Positions 1 through 9,875 of a stretch of 64,000 bases of DNA are shown in pieces. The position numbers and the translations under genes were made by a program. This DNA is from Episyrphus balteatus (taxonomy: Eukaryota; Arthropoda; Insecta; Diptera; Syrphidae): assembly GCF_945859705.1 (NCBI RefSeq), contig NC_079136.1:96657120-96721119 (forward strand), written 5' to 3'. The notes beneath the pieces were generated by a model. That model saw nothing but the letters and a program-made list of their open reading frames with translations. It searched no databases and was not told the origin of the DNA. The stretch's first letter is position 1. Each line of letters begins with the position of its first letter.

Positions 1-603
1 ATAATGAAAATTTGTTTAGAATATTCTTAATATGAAGAAAAATTCAAAATGTGAAAAAATATCCTTATTAATTATACATAATTTATTTGAATGAAAAGTC
101 ATAACAAAAAAATTATTTTAATTTTAAGTTTAAAAACTGATAGGCAAAAGTAAACCCTATAAAATAGGAAGGTGTACTTTTTTGATCTTTTTTGTTTTGA
201 CAGTTTTCAAGAATTTGTGCTGTTCTGATTAAACAGACCTATTGTACAGTTTCGAAAAAAATGGTGCGTTAAATTTTGTTATCTACTGATGGTAAATATT
301 TATGAATGCAAGTTATTGTCAATGATTTTATAATTTCTACTTTTTTTAACACCTACATCTTTTTTCAAGCGCAATTTTTTCTTTATTTCTCAAATAAAAA
401 GTACTCAGGTGGAACATAAACTGCTTATGTTCTACTATTTCTTCCCCCTTAGTTATGTTCAACTCAGAGGGATTTATGAAGAAGATTGAATTTCGTGCAA
501 ACCGTTATGTGGAACTTAGTGCTTTATGTTTCACTTAAATATTTAAGTATCGTATGAGCAAATGGGCCTAAGTTTCTTTCCAGCAAACAGCTCTAAAACA
601 CCT

Positions 604-735
604 GGGGTCGAATTACGGTGTACATTCGTTAACGTATGGTTGCTATGTATCCCTATCTTTTTCTACTAATTAAATAGAGACAGAAATAGTAAAAAGTTAA
701 CGTATGATCGTAATCGTGTGCCGTGATTCGACCCC
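604..735. repeat. Hairpin MITE, ggggtcgaat family, copy 1
   Basis: The ends are inverted copies of each other: ggggtcgaattacggtgtac at the left and a gtgtgccgtgattcgacccc counterpart at the right. The interior carries an attaaatagagacagaaatag block. Copies of the same family lie at 43954-44100 and 52577-52670. There is no coding potential. Confidence 0.7.
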
Positions 736-860
736 CCTGCCCTTTTTTCAAATTTGTTCGTGATAAAATATAAATTTTGTTTCCTTTCTTTGCCATATCC
801 CACATATATACATATGTATTTATTTGTTTTTATAAGTTGAATTCGGAAGAAGGAAAGGTA

Positions 861-993
861 AAGGCTTGGCCACACCGGAGGGTATGCGGTAGAGGTACGG
901 GTAGCGGTAACGATATTTGTATGAAAAAAATTCCACCGTACCGTTACCTCTACCCGTACCGCTACCGCATACCCTCCGGTGTGGCCAAGCCTT
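861..993. repeat. GC-rich hairpin MITE (aaggcttggccac family), copy A, internally deleted
   Basis: This is a near-perfect palindrome starting AAGGCTTGGCCACACCGG and ending in its reverse complement. The arms are built from a loose hexamer-like run (ggtagcggtacgggtagcgg) that is far richer in G and C than the surroundings. It lacks the roughly 40 bp central segment found in copies 994-1167 and 11710-11883, so it is an internally deleted form. It abuts copy B with no spacer. Confidence 0.8.
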
Positions 994-1167
994 AAGGCTT
1001 GGCCACACCGGAGGGTACGCGGTAGAGGTACGGGTAACGGTACGGGTACTTGTATGGAAAAAATTCCAAACTGACACATCAACGTTCGGGTGTGGAATTT
1101 TTGTAATACAAATATCGTTGCCGCTACCCGTACCGCTACCGCGTACCCTTCGGTGTGGCCAAGCCTT
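994..1167. repeat. GC-rich hairpin MITE, copy B, full length (174 bp)
   Basis: It has the same terminal AAGGCTTGGCCACACCGG palindrome and the same 174 bp length as the copy at 11710-11883. Short non-palindromic centre: ccaaactgacacatcaacg. A TA lies just left of the A/B pair (859-860) and just right of it (1168-1169), consistent with a TA target duplication. The two copies share the junction GCCTTAAGGC at 991-998. Confidence 0.8.
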
Positions 1168-1786
1168 TAATATGTTTTACAGTTTATAAAAAAATCAATA
1201 AGTATTTCAATTTATTTAAAATATTGAATAAATTGAAATTTTTTTATATAAAAGTGTCTGACAAAAAATATAATAAAAACTTATTATTTTTTTTTTTTTT
1301 CAAAGTTCAATATAGAATATAAAGTTATTTTTTTTTTAATTCAAAAGTCTTTGTTATTAGGTCTGTTTAATGAAGAAAAACTAGAACAGAACAGATCCGA
1401 ACAACACAAATTCGTGAAAACTGTCAGAACAAAAAAGATAAGAAAAGTACACCTTCCTGTTTTATAGGGTTGACTATTACCTTTCAGTTTTGAAACTTAA
1501 ATTTTAAATAAATTTTATCTTTATGACTTTATTCAAATAAATTAGAATATTTGAACTAAACTGTGCTGTACAACTTCATGTAACGCAAAATCAAAGTTTG
1601 TAGAACAGTTTAGGGCAAGGTTTTAATTCATAAAACACACAAACCTGTACTTTTCGGATCTTGTCTGTTCTTTTCTGTTTGGATCAGATTCATGGAAACG
1701 TCCAGCGCGCTGGACGCGTCGGGGCAAAAATTTACAAAACAAATTGACCAAAAAAGCCCACTTGAACTACTTAAATTATAAAATTA

Positions 1787-1810
1787 CTAGCTAACCCCAC
1801 CCGCTTCGCT
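1787..1810 (-). mobile_element. Helitron 3' terminus (CTAG preceded by hairpin)
   Basis: Read on the minus strand, an imperfect hairpin (CACTC...GGGTG with a small GC-closed loop) is followed about 11 nt later by CTAG and then a host T. This is the standard Helitron 3' end architecture: a subterminal hairpin, CTRR, and insertion between A and T. The element extends rightward, where the helicase remnant at 1895-2960 has the matching orientation. Confidence 0.7.
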
Positions 1811-1894
1811 GAGTGCATTTATGAAAAAAATTTAACCTGTGTGAAAATAATTTAAAACCGAAAAAGTGAATTTATATTTATTGCAGTGAACATT

Positions 1895-2960
1895 TCTCCA
1901 TTTATTCTAATGTTTTTTGGTTAGATCAATACCTCATATTTTCAACAATAGACTTTGCGTTTTATTAATGGTTAAAGCGAATGTGTAAAATCAAAAAGCA
2001 AGTCTGATGGAATCATTTAAATTCGATTGATCAAAACATCTTTGTCTTTGAATTTTCCACACAAAATGGTAGCTTCAATCAGATTTGCCATTAAATTCTT
2101 TACGGGAAGTCTGGTACCATTACAAAGTTTAGGTTGATTGATATTCCGAAGCAATATAATTGGCGCTCCTATTGCGGAGTTCCTGGTTAATGTATTACCC
2201 ATTTAACCAACCGTTATTTTTGTAGTTTTCCTTTATGCTTGGAAACACAGTTTAAAGCAATTTTTTCCTCGATTGCATTACAATAAAAATTCGTTCGTAG
2301 TGTAGTTTGGCCTTCAGATTCAAGTGGCATTATTTTCCATTACCAATGTCCAATAACTACTTAGAAAATTCTGCCACTGAAAATACTTTTGAATATTCAC
2401 TTTCTATTATAAAAAAAGAAAAAGTTAAAAATTTTAATTTTTTCACTGTTAAAAATACAGCTGACTTTTCACTGAACGATAAAAATTTGATGAAAAATCA
2501 CAAAATGTACAGTCATTCTTCGGCGCCTCAACTGAAATCTTACAGATGTGATCGATCATACTAAAAGGCACGTATTTTATATTGCAAGTGCCAATTTTAC
2601 TTTTTCATACAACGTAGTACAAAACCGGTTTGCCCCCCTAGGCGCTCTTGCACCCACTTCCCCTGTAGTTTTTTATTCATACACGAACATTGTTCCAATA
2701 TTTTTTGACTTTATCGCAAATCCATCAAGGTGAAATCTAAAACTTCAATTTTAAGTGCGCCATTGTGGTCTCATCTACACAATTACCTGACACTAAGGCA
2801 ACTTAAGAGCAGAGTGAGCTGTACTGTTACTATTTAATAACGTATCATTAATTCCAGAAGAAGCCAGAGCCAGTGCTTTTTTATTTTTTAGATGTTGCAA
2901 TTAATAATATACGAAATGTTTTCGCCGTACCATCAGGAACCAGGTGCATATGAAAAACAC
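1895..2960 (-). pseudogene. Helitron Rep/helicase remnant (PIF1-like helicase domain), broken
   Basis: Pieces of a PIF1-family helicase follow one another in the right order on the minus strand but in shifting frames. A degraded Walker A (GTAKTF, where GTGKTF is usual) lies near 2905-2930. ALALASSGI and TAHSALKLP follow, then DETTMAH (Walker B, where DECTMAH is usual) and a LDFTLMDLR stretch near 2710-2785. IILLRNINQPKLCNGTRL and IEATILCGKFKDKDVLINRI lie at 2017-2202, ended by a stop where the family usually has Pro. FALTINKTQS lies near 1951-1981. These motifs are typical of the helicase half of Helitron transposases. Several stops and frameshifts make it non-functional. The Rep half is not recognisable, so the 5' limit of the element is unknown. 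Confidence 0.8.
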
Positions 2961-3415
2961 AAGCCCAAACTCTAATTGATCACAGCTTGTTTAATTTTTT
3001 CGTACACATACATTTGTTGATCATTTAACTTCGGCACATTAGTTTAAGCAAACATATTTAGTTCAATGCAATCGTCCATCCACTTGATCAAGAAAATCTT
3101 GCTCTGCACGATTTGGAGCAATCCAAATTGTGCCCGTGTTTTATTCATAAAAATAAAACCAAAGATCAGAATTTTATTATACATTTCATGTGTGTGCGTC
3201 AAATTCGCACCCGTGTGCCGACTGAAGGACAAACTATCGGTTTTAAATTTGGGCATTGTAGTCTGATTTTGAGATTTTCAAGCTGCAACAACGTGTAAAG
3301 AAAGTTGTCCTGGTTAGGCCCCCCGGTTGTTTCTCTTCCTGGCGAAATTTTCCTTTGCTGATCAGAAATTCATCAACTTTTATTATTTTATCAAACAACT
3401 TTTAGATCTCTAAAA

Positions 3416-3520
3416 CCAATTTATTCCCCCTCCGTTATATTTAAAATCCCCATTAAAAATCACATACAAATTTTATAGTTTACCGTTTAAAGTTTTCTAT
3501 TTTACGTTAAAAATCACAAA
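3416..3520. repeat. Partial copy of the ccaatttattc MITE
   Basis: The sequence ccaatttattccccctccg, followed by a ccccattaaaaa block, matches the left half of the palindromic element at 4700-4842. No matching right arm is present, so this looks like a solo half or a decayed copy. Confidence 0.4.
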
Positions 3521-4157
3521 AAATTAAGAATTGGATATGGAAATATGTATGTGTGTAGAAATGGTCACACTTTTTAACTTAGTGTTTGTTTTGCTGACCA
3601 AACAAAAACAATTAATTAAAGTAAAGTATTTTCCTGATTTGGTTTATTCACATGTGCATTAATTGCCACACGACGCTTTCGATTTGCTATATCCTGAGTA
3701 ATGTTTTCTTAATAATAATGCCAAAGTCAAGCTTTAAACGATAATAATAATTAATAAATTATTTTGAAAGCCTGTCTTAAAAAATTTGTTTACAAATTAA
3801 GCTAAGTAAAAATTTTTAAAAAGCGAGAGTGTTTTTTTACTCGTACAAATTGACAGATATGTAAAGATGCGAGAAAAGGTATTATTTTTTTTTATACAAA
3901 CCATCTACATATAAATACCTTTCAAACAAAAAAAAAATTACCAACATCGGACCAGCCAAACGCGAGTTTATCGGCCACACACACTAAACGAACTCATTTT
4001 TATATATAAGATAAAGAATTGGTCACAAACACAAACATTATGTGAAAAAACATGTTTTTTCGATTTTCGTGTGTCCTGTATTTTCTATCGTTCTATTGAT
4101 CCTTGACCTAAAAAGTTTGCAGCCAAAATTTTAGCTAGTTATAACAACATTAAGAGG

Positions 4158-4520
4158 TGGCGCACTAGACTTGAACTTTTGAGTATAAAAAAAGTGGCAA
4201 ATGTCAAAAACATAAAAACAACACTGATTTTAATTTTATATTTTAATTAAATACATTGATAGAATAAAAGCAATAAATGTAATTAGCTAAAATTATAAAT
4301 GTCTCTATTAGCAGTCTTTCGACACTATTTTAGGCCAAATTATTGAGATTCGGTTTCAAAACATTGGAAATCCTGCCTTGGGCTTACAAATAGAACAAGC
4401 TTAATTAACAAGTTAACATAGTCTTTCTACATCCTGGGTTTGGCAAAAAAAAACTCCTTAAAGTACAATATATTGCGTTCTGAAGATTAATATTTTTTTT
4501 CATTCAAGTCTAGTGCGCCA
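4158..4520. repeat. MITE with 18-bp perfect terminal inverted repeats
   Basis: The left end TGGCGCACTAGACTTGAA (4158-4175) is exactly repeated in reverse complement at 4503-4520. The 363 bp element has an AT-rich interior and no open frame. It lies to the left of the last visible asunder exon, probably within that gene's intron. Confidence 0.75.
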
Positions 4521-4699
4521 AATAAAATTTTGGTTGTGTACATTACTAACAGTACTAACAATTGATAATACAGGGCATCCGAAAATCCATCCAGATAGGA
4601 TTAAGGTTCTGGTTTTTTGAAAATGTGCATCTTAATGGTGTTGTCGTTCTGTTGAAATATTTTTTCAAAGTTAGTTTCTGAGAAAATTGCTTCTACCAC

Positions 4700-4842
4700 T
4701 TAGGTCCAATTTATTCACACTCCATTAAATTTAAAGTCGCCATTAAAAAAGGGAAATTTTAAAATTTGTATGCGATTTGACAGTTTTATAATTTTTAATG
4801 GAGCCTTTAAAAATAATGGAGAGTGAATAAATTGGGCCTTAA
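4700..4842. repeat. Palindromic MITE (143 bp)
   Basis: The left arm starts taggtccaatttattcac and the right arm ends gtgaataaattgggcctta. Pairing continues inward through the block ccattaaa/ttaatgg. There is no coding content. A half copy lies near 3416. Confidence 0.7.
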
Positions 4843-4847
4843 ACAAT

Positions 4848-5019
4848 TTTTAAATATAATGGAATTTAAATTTTTTTTCACAAAAATCTAAATTTAAAAT
4901 TTTAACCTATAGAAATTAAAGTATTTTTAATTAGGTAACAACGCTCGAAAAAAAATCATTAAAACCGGAGCTGTTTCCCCGGGTTCCCTAGTAATTTGCT
5001 TCATATAGTTACTCCACTA
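4848..5019. mobile_element. Right-end fragment of the gggttccc foldback element inside an asunder intron
   Basis: The end ccgggttccctag, followed shortly by agttactccacta, matches the right end of the large foldback element at 47908-50389. Upstream similarity includes the ctatagaaattaaagt block. No left arm is seen. The fragment ends about 25 bp from the splice donor of asunder exon 2. Confidence 0.6.
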
Positions 5020-5044
5020 AAAATAAGGAAATGGATCCAATTAC

Positions 5045-5620
5045 CTTCATAGGAATTCCCGTCACTGTTGTACTGGCCAAGTTGTAATGTGATAGAATTA
5101 AGTGCGTCAATTTGTTGGAAATAGAAGGAGCACTTGTTGAGTGTAGTTCTGTAGATAACGCTGGCGATACATCACGCAATGCTCTATCTGTGACTAAGGA
5201 CTCCATATTTAATGGAACCACATTAATAATAACCAAATGGCAATGATCAATGTGAAGAAATTTATTTTGTGTTGCTGCCAAGGTGTTTTGTTGCATGAGA
5301 ACTGTATGGAAGATGTCTTCAAGACTTTTCATGCTGGGATTGTCACGAGCCGATGTTATACATATGACACGACCTTTGTTCGGCACTTTCTTGGTCTCTC
5401 CCATTTCAGCTTGAACGTCTTTTTGATGCAATGTTGGTTCAGCTAAAGCTTCGATTGCTGCTCGCAGGCCATGGATAACAGAAAAGTCAGATGATTGTGG
5501 TGTATTTCGCTGTGGTACTCCGACCATGGCCATGGCATTGAGTACGTGTGACATATTTTGTGTGCTCAGTCCCCAGGTGTTGACTATGTGAGCTGCGGTG
5601 TCACTTACGATAAAACGTAT
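5045..5620 (-). CDS. asun: asunder coding exon 2
   Basis: One hundred and ninety-two codons after acceptor ctctttaag. The frame is open throughout and joins exon 1 in phase 0. The exon ends at a clean donor (AAG|gtaatt). In-frame read-through past the donor hits a stop only 11 codons on, which supports splicing there. Confidence 0.88.
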
Positions 5621-5904
5621 CTTAAAGAGTATAGAAGGATGTTTTTTTTTTAGGAGATAAAATAAGTGATATTTCTATTATAATATACCAGCTTTCCTTT
5701 AGGAAAAAGATCCCAAACAATGCGACAATATTCAACAGAAGCCTCCACGGAAGATGTCCATAGACTTTTAGCGAATTGTGGCAGAGCAACATCACCGGAA
5801 GTTTTGCCTTTGAGGAAATCCAAATCAATATAATCTTCGCTGGAAATGCTGAAATATTGTGTATGATCAAGCACAAATATTGTTTTGTGATTGATATCAT
5901 ACAT
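5045..5904 (-). CDS. asun: asunder / Integrator complex subunit 13, first two coding exons (partial)
   Basis: The encoded protein matches the N-terminal third of Asunder (INTS13), an Integrator subunit. In flies it also promotes dynein recruitment to the nuclear surface during spermatogenesis. Exon 1 (5689-5904, 72 codons) starts at M in MYDINHK and contains the family signature NHKTIFVLDHTQYFSIS. It ends at donor CTG|gtatat. A 68-bp intron follows, then exon 2 (5045-5620, 192 codons) beginning IRFIVSDTAAHIVNTW and containing SDFSVIHGLRAAIEALAEP and GRVICITSARDN. It ends LASTTVTGIPMK at donor AAG|gtaatt. Both joins are in phase 0. An upstream in-frame ATG at 5928 would add eight residues, but 5904 fits the family start. 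The known protein is about 690 residues and only 264 are here. No later exon is recognisable in 1-5044, so the gene continues off the window or has lost its 3' part. Confidence 0.9.
5689..5904 (-). CDS. asun: asunder coding exon 1
   Basis: Seventy-two codons from the chosen ATG (5902-5904) to the CTG before donor gtatat. It encodes the hydrophobic first strand of the vWA-like N-terminal domain (TIFVLDHTQYF) and SLWTSSVEASVEYCRIVWDL. Confidence 0.88.
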
Positions 5905-6126
5905 TTTATTCTTGGTTGAAATTTTCAATTTATTTTGGAAGAAGGTGTATTTTCTTTAACCGGCTCTATTAACTTCGGTAGGATTTGGTAAAAATTCGGC
6001 TTTGCTTTTTTTGTTTTTTTTTTTTTTATTTTTTTGACAGCACGACAGTCAAAAAATGACAGCTCACAAGGTTTTCGTGTATGAAAAGTACAAGAAGTTG
6101 TTGGAAAAAATGACACAATTACAGAG

Positions 6127-6674
6127 CAGAGGTGCGTTCTTTTTCTAACAATAGTCAACGATCGTTGTTATGTCAAAAATTTATTGTTGAAGTGCCATTG
6201 TTAGAAATCGTTGGATTTTTTACAAATCATTTAGGAACGATTTATTGTTAGAGATTGTTAGACTGTCAAACCACCAGCTAAATTTCTTTTGAGAATACTT
6301 TTATTTCCATTATTATAACAAAAAAAAAATTGTTTTTTATTCAAAATAAATTATCTTTCATAAAAAAATTACAAAACTCTCTTTTTATTTAAATTTTTCC
6401 GCTTATTTCCAAAAGAAAAAAAACCTTTGAGTTTGTTTTGTAAACAAAACATACACTTTGACACATCAACAATCTCATGAATGTTCAACTCATATCATGG
6501 AGGTGAGTTGGAAATAGTAACGATTTGTAACTATTTGACACTTAAAAACGAGTTTAGGAACGATGTTCATCTGTCAAATAGTTACAAATCGTAACTATTT
6601 TGTAGTTTAGGAACGACAAAAGTTAACGATAGTTAACAATAGTTAACTATTGTTAGAAAAAGAACGCACCTCTG
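6127..6674. mobile_element. Non-autonomous DNA transposon upstream of asunder
   Basis: Terminal inverted repeats of about 28 bp: CAGAGGTGCGTTCTTTTTCT at the left and its reverse complement at the right (ending 6674). Inner subterminal repeats include an inverted pair built on atttgtaactatttgaca. The 548 bp element has no transposase. I could not find a matching target duplication. It begins about 220 bp upstream of the asunder start codon. Confidence 0.75.
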
Positions 6675-6818
6675 TCGTTGGTATAATATCTTTTTTAATG
6701 CATCTAATTTCTAATGATTTACTCTAATAAGAGTACCATTTTAGCACAGTACACAAACAAAGGTAATAAAATGCATTTAAAGAAATCTGCCCCGAATCGA
6801 TCAAGTGAGACAGCAAAA

Positions 6819-7478
6819 GAAAGGTCTCTTTAAGCTCTATTCATAACTGAAAACTAAAAGTTTCTTGGAGTTCTGGTGCCTAAGATATTTCCAACAAAAC
6901 TTTTTTTTTTCTTTCTTTTTCTTTACACTCGGAAGTTGATATCTTTTGATCAAAGTTCCCAAAGTTTTGGTTTACAGATATGAGCTCACAGTGAACAGGC
7001 CTATGCATTATTTATTTTTTTGAGATTTTGGAGAAAAAATCAAGGCTAACTAACCCCTTGCCAAAAAAATTCCATTTTTAAAAATTTCCTCCAAATCAAA
7101 AGAAAGGTCTCTTGAAGCACTATTCACTCCGAAGTCGATATCTTTTAATCAAAGTTCCAAAAAAAGTTTTGGTTTACAGATATGAGCTCACAGTGAACAG
7201 GCCTATGCATTATGGTAACAAAATTACAAATTTATTTTTTTGAGATTTTTGAGAAAAAATCAAGGTATGCCTTGCCAAAAAAATTCCATTTTTAAATTAT
7301 CATCCAAATCTGACGAAAAAGACATTCATAACTGAAAACTAAAAGTTTCTTGGAGGTCTGGTTCCTGAGATATTTCCAACAAAACAATATTTTTTCTTTA
7401 AGTCGATATCTTTTGATCAAAGTTCCCAAAAAAGTTTTGATTTACAGATATGAGTTCACAGTGAAAAGGCCTATGCAT
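6819..7478. repeat. Tandem repeat array, left part (units of ~220-310 bp)
   Basis: A repeated unit carries gaaaggtctctttaagc, aactgaaaactaaaag, gatatcttttgatcaaag, tacagatatgagctcacag and ggcctatgcatta in that order. Units begin near 6819, 7101 and 7322 and differ by internal deletions. The third unit is split by the palindrome at 7479-9383 and resumes at 9384. No open frame of note. Confidence 0.75.
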
Positions 7479-9383
7479 TAGAGTGGGCCGAAAAACACTT
7501 TTTTTCGAATTTCAAATCGTAATAGCGCGGAAAAGTTGCGAATGGTGATGACTAATAAGGGTTTAAAAAATAATCAAAATCAGTTCATATCTTCCGGTCG
7601 CGCATCGGCTCTGAAGTATGAAAAAATTTTTAAAAAATGGTATTTTTACAAAAAAAAATTTACCACCCTAACATATTATTTTTTGAACATTATAGCTTTA
7701 AAAAACTCTCATGTGAGCTAAATATTAAGCAGAAAAAAAAATTGGCTCAAATTGATTAAGGACTTCGGTGGCACATGTGTTTCAAAATTTGTCAAAAATG
7801 GCAAAAATCATATTTTTGCGATATTTTTTTTCCTTTTTATAAACTATTTTTAAAATTATTATTTTTACCAAATAAGAATTAAAAATGAAGTTGACACAAT
7901 CAGTGAAAGCCGTGAAGTCGCTGAATATATAAAAATCTTTCGGTCAAGTACGCTTTGGCTATTTATTATTCTCTTTGCCGCACAGTGGTGCCTTTGGTGC
8001 TTTTTTGGCTTCAAAAATCATTTTCACGGCCATTTCTTGATGAAAAGTCATGAAATTTAGAACACTGAAATATATAAGTATAAGATATACGAAAAAGCTA
8101 CCAACTTTTTTTTTACTCAAAATGGTGGTCCCAAAATGGCGATCAGAATAAGCATTTATAGAATCTTCTTTTGCGAAACTGTTTATAAGCTAAAAATTTA
8201 GCTAATTGATGAAAAACAGATGTTCGACTTTTGAATTAGGTACAACTGTTCATATTTAATGAAAAAAAATTCAAACATTGTTGAAACAAAGTTCAAAAAG
8301 AGTCAAAATAGTAAACCGCACTTTCGACCTTTTTTTTGTGCTATTTTTTGATTTTTTGTTTATAAAGCTCAATTTTTGATATCTTCCTTCTTTATTTTCA
8401 TAAAAAATTGACTATTTTGGCTTTATATAATTCCCAACTATGTTTAAAAGTAGATATTAAGAAAGAAAAAAAATGAAAAGATAAAAAAACTGTGCTAACT
8501 TCAAAAGGAAACAAAAAACAGCACAAAAAAAAGGTCGAAAGTGCGGTTTACTATTTTGACTCTTTTTGAACTTTGTTTCAACAATGTTTGAATTTTTTTT
8601 CATTAAATATGAACAGTTGTACCTAATTCAAAAGTCGAACATCTGTTTTTCATCAATTAGCTAAATTTTTAGCTTATAAACAGTTTCGCAAAAGAAGATT
8701 CTATAAATGCTTATTCTGATCGCCATTTTGGGACCACCATTTTGAGTAAAAAAAAAGTTGGTAGCTTTTTCGTATATCTTATACTTATATATTTCAGTGT
8801 TCTAAATTTCATGAGTTTTCATCAAGAAATGGCCGTGAAAATGATTTTTGAAGCCAAAAAAGCACCAAAGGCACCACTGTGCGGCAAAGAGATTAATAAA
8901 TAGCCAAAGCGTAATTGACCGAAAGATTTTTATATATTCAGCGACTTCACGGCTTTCACTGATTGTGTCAACTTCATTTTTAATTCTTATTTGGTAAAAA
9001 TAATAATTTTAAAAATAGTTTATAAAAAGGAAAAAAAATATCGCAAAAATATGATTTTTGCCATTTTTGACAAAATTTGAAACACATGTGCCACCGAAGT
9101 CCTTAATCAATTTGAGCCAATTTTTTTTTCTGCTTAATATTTAGCTCACATGAGAGTTTTTTAAAGCTATAATGTTCAAAAAATAATATGTTAGGGTGGT
9201 AAATTTTTTTTTGTAAAAATACCATTTTTTAAAAATTATTTCATACTTCAGAGCCGATGCGCGACCGGAAGATATGAACTGATTTTGATTATTTTTTAAA
9301 CCCTTATTAGTCATCACCATTCGCAACTTTTCCGCGCTATTACGATTTGAAATTCGAAAAAAAGTGTTTTTCGGCCCACTCTA
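7479..9383. mobile_element. Giant foldback (palindromic) element, hAT-type ends, 1905 bp
   Basis: The two ~890 bp arms (about 7479-8372 and 8490-9383) are reverse complements of each other with very few differences, leaving a spacer of about 120 bp. Termini TAGAGTGGGCCG...CGGCCCACTCTA are perfect. An identical 8-bp sequence ctatgcat flanks both ends (7471-7478 and 9384-9391), as expected for hAT or P-type insertion. The same 61-codon frame occurs at 7536-7721 (+) and, mirrored with one residue changed, at 9141-9326 (-); it shows no recognisable domain. No transposase is encoded. A diverged half copy lies at 12265-16505. Confidence 0.88.
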
Positions 9384-9660
9384 CTATGCATTCTTGTTAC
9401 AAAATTACAAATTTATTTTTTTGAGATTTTTGAAAAAAATTCAAGGTTAACCCCTTGCCAAAAAAAATTCCATTTTTAAAAATTTCTTCCAAATCCATAG
9501 AGTGACAACGAAAGAAAGGTCTCTTTAAGCTCTATTCATAACTGAAAACTACAAGTTCTTGGAGGTCTGGTGCCTGAGATATTTCAAACCAAGCATTTTT
9601 TTCTTTCTTTTTTTACATTCCAAAGCCGATATCTTTTTATCAAAATCTCAAGAGACAACA
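9384..9660. repeat. Tandem repeat array, right part
   Basis: This continues the array interrupted at 7479. Sequence after ctatgcattcttg matches the second unit after its ctatgcattatgg (ttacaaaattacaaattt, then gagatttttgaaaaaaat). A fourth unit begins near 9509 with gaaaggtctctttaagc and fades out near 9660. Confidence 0.7.
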
Positions 9661-9875
9661 ACGCACCTAAAAATTAAAAAGATATCATAATGGGCAAGGT
9701 TTTAAACCTAATCCTTTCCAGGCAGTTCGTCGCTATAACCATAACTTCGAGAGGTCATGCTGCTACTTATCTTATCTGCTTATCATTACAAGAACAAGAA
9801 CACTTATTATTTATAAAATAAAGCTTTATTTCATTTGAAATAGAATACAAAAAAAAATTAATTAAATCAAATCCA

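Larger units (their letters stand above)
80..1543. repeat. Foldback element with ~165-185 bp inverted arms
   Basis: The stretch 80-240 and the reverse complement of 1359-1543 read alike over their whole length, with small indels. Both carry the motif aggaaggtgtacttt, the motif gacagttttca and a shared terminal aaacagacct facing inward. The roughly 1.1 kb between the arms holds two other hairpin elements (604-735 and 861-1167) and no gene. No transposase is visible, so this is a non-autonomous foldback element or the ends of a deleted transposon. The outer limits and target duplication are not clear. Confidence 0.65.
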
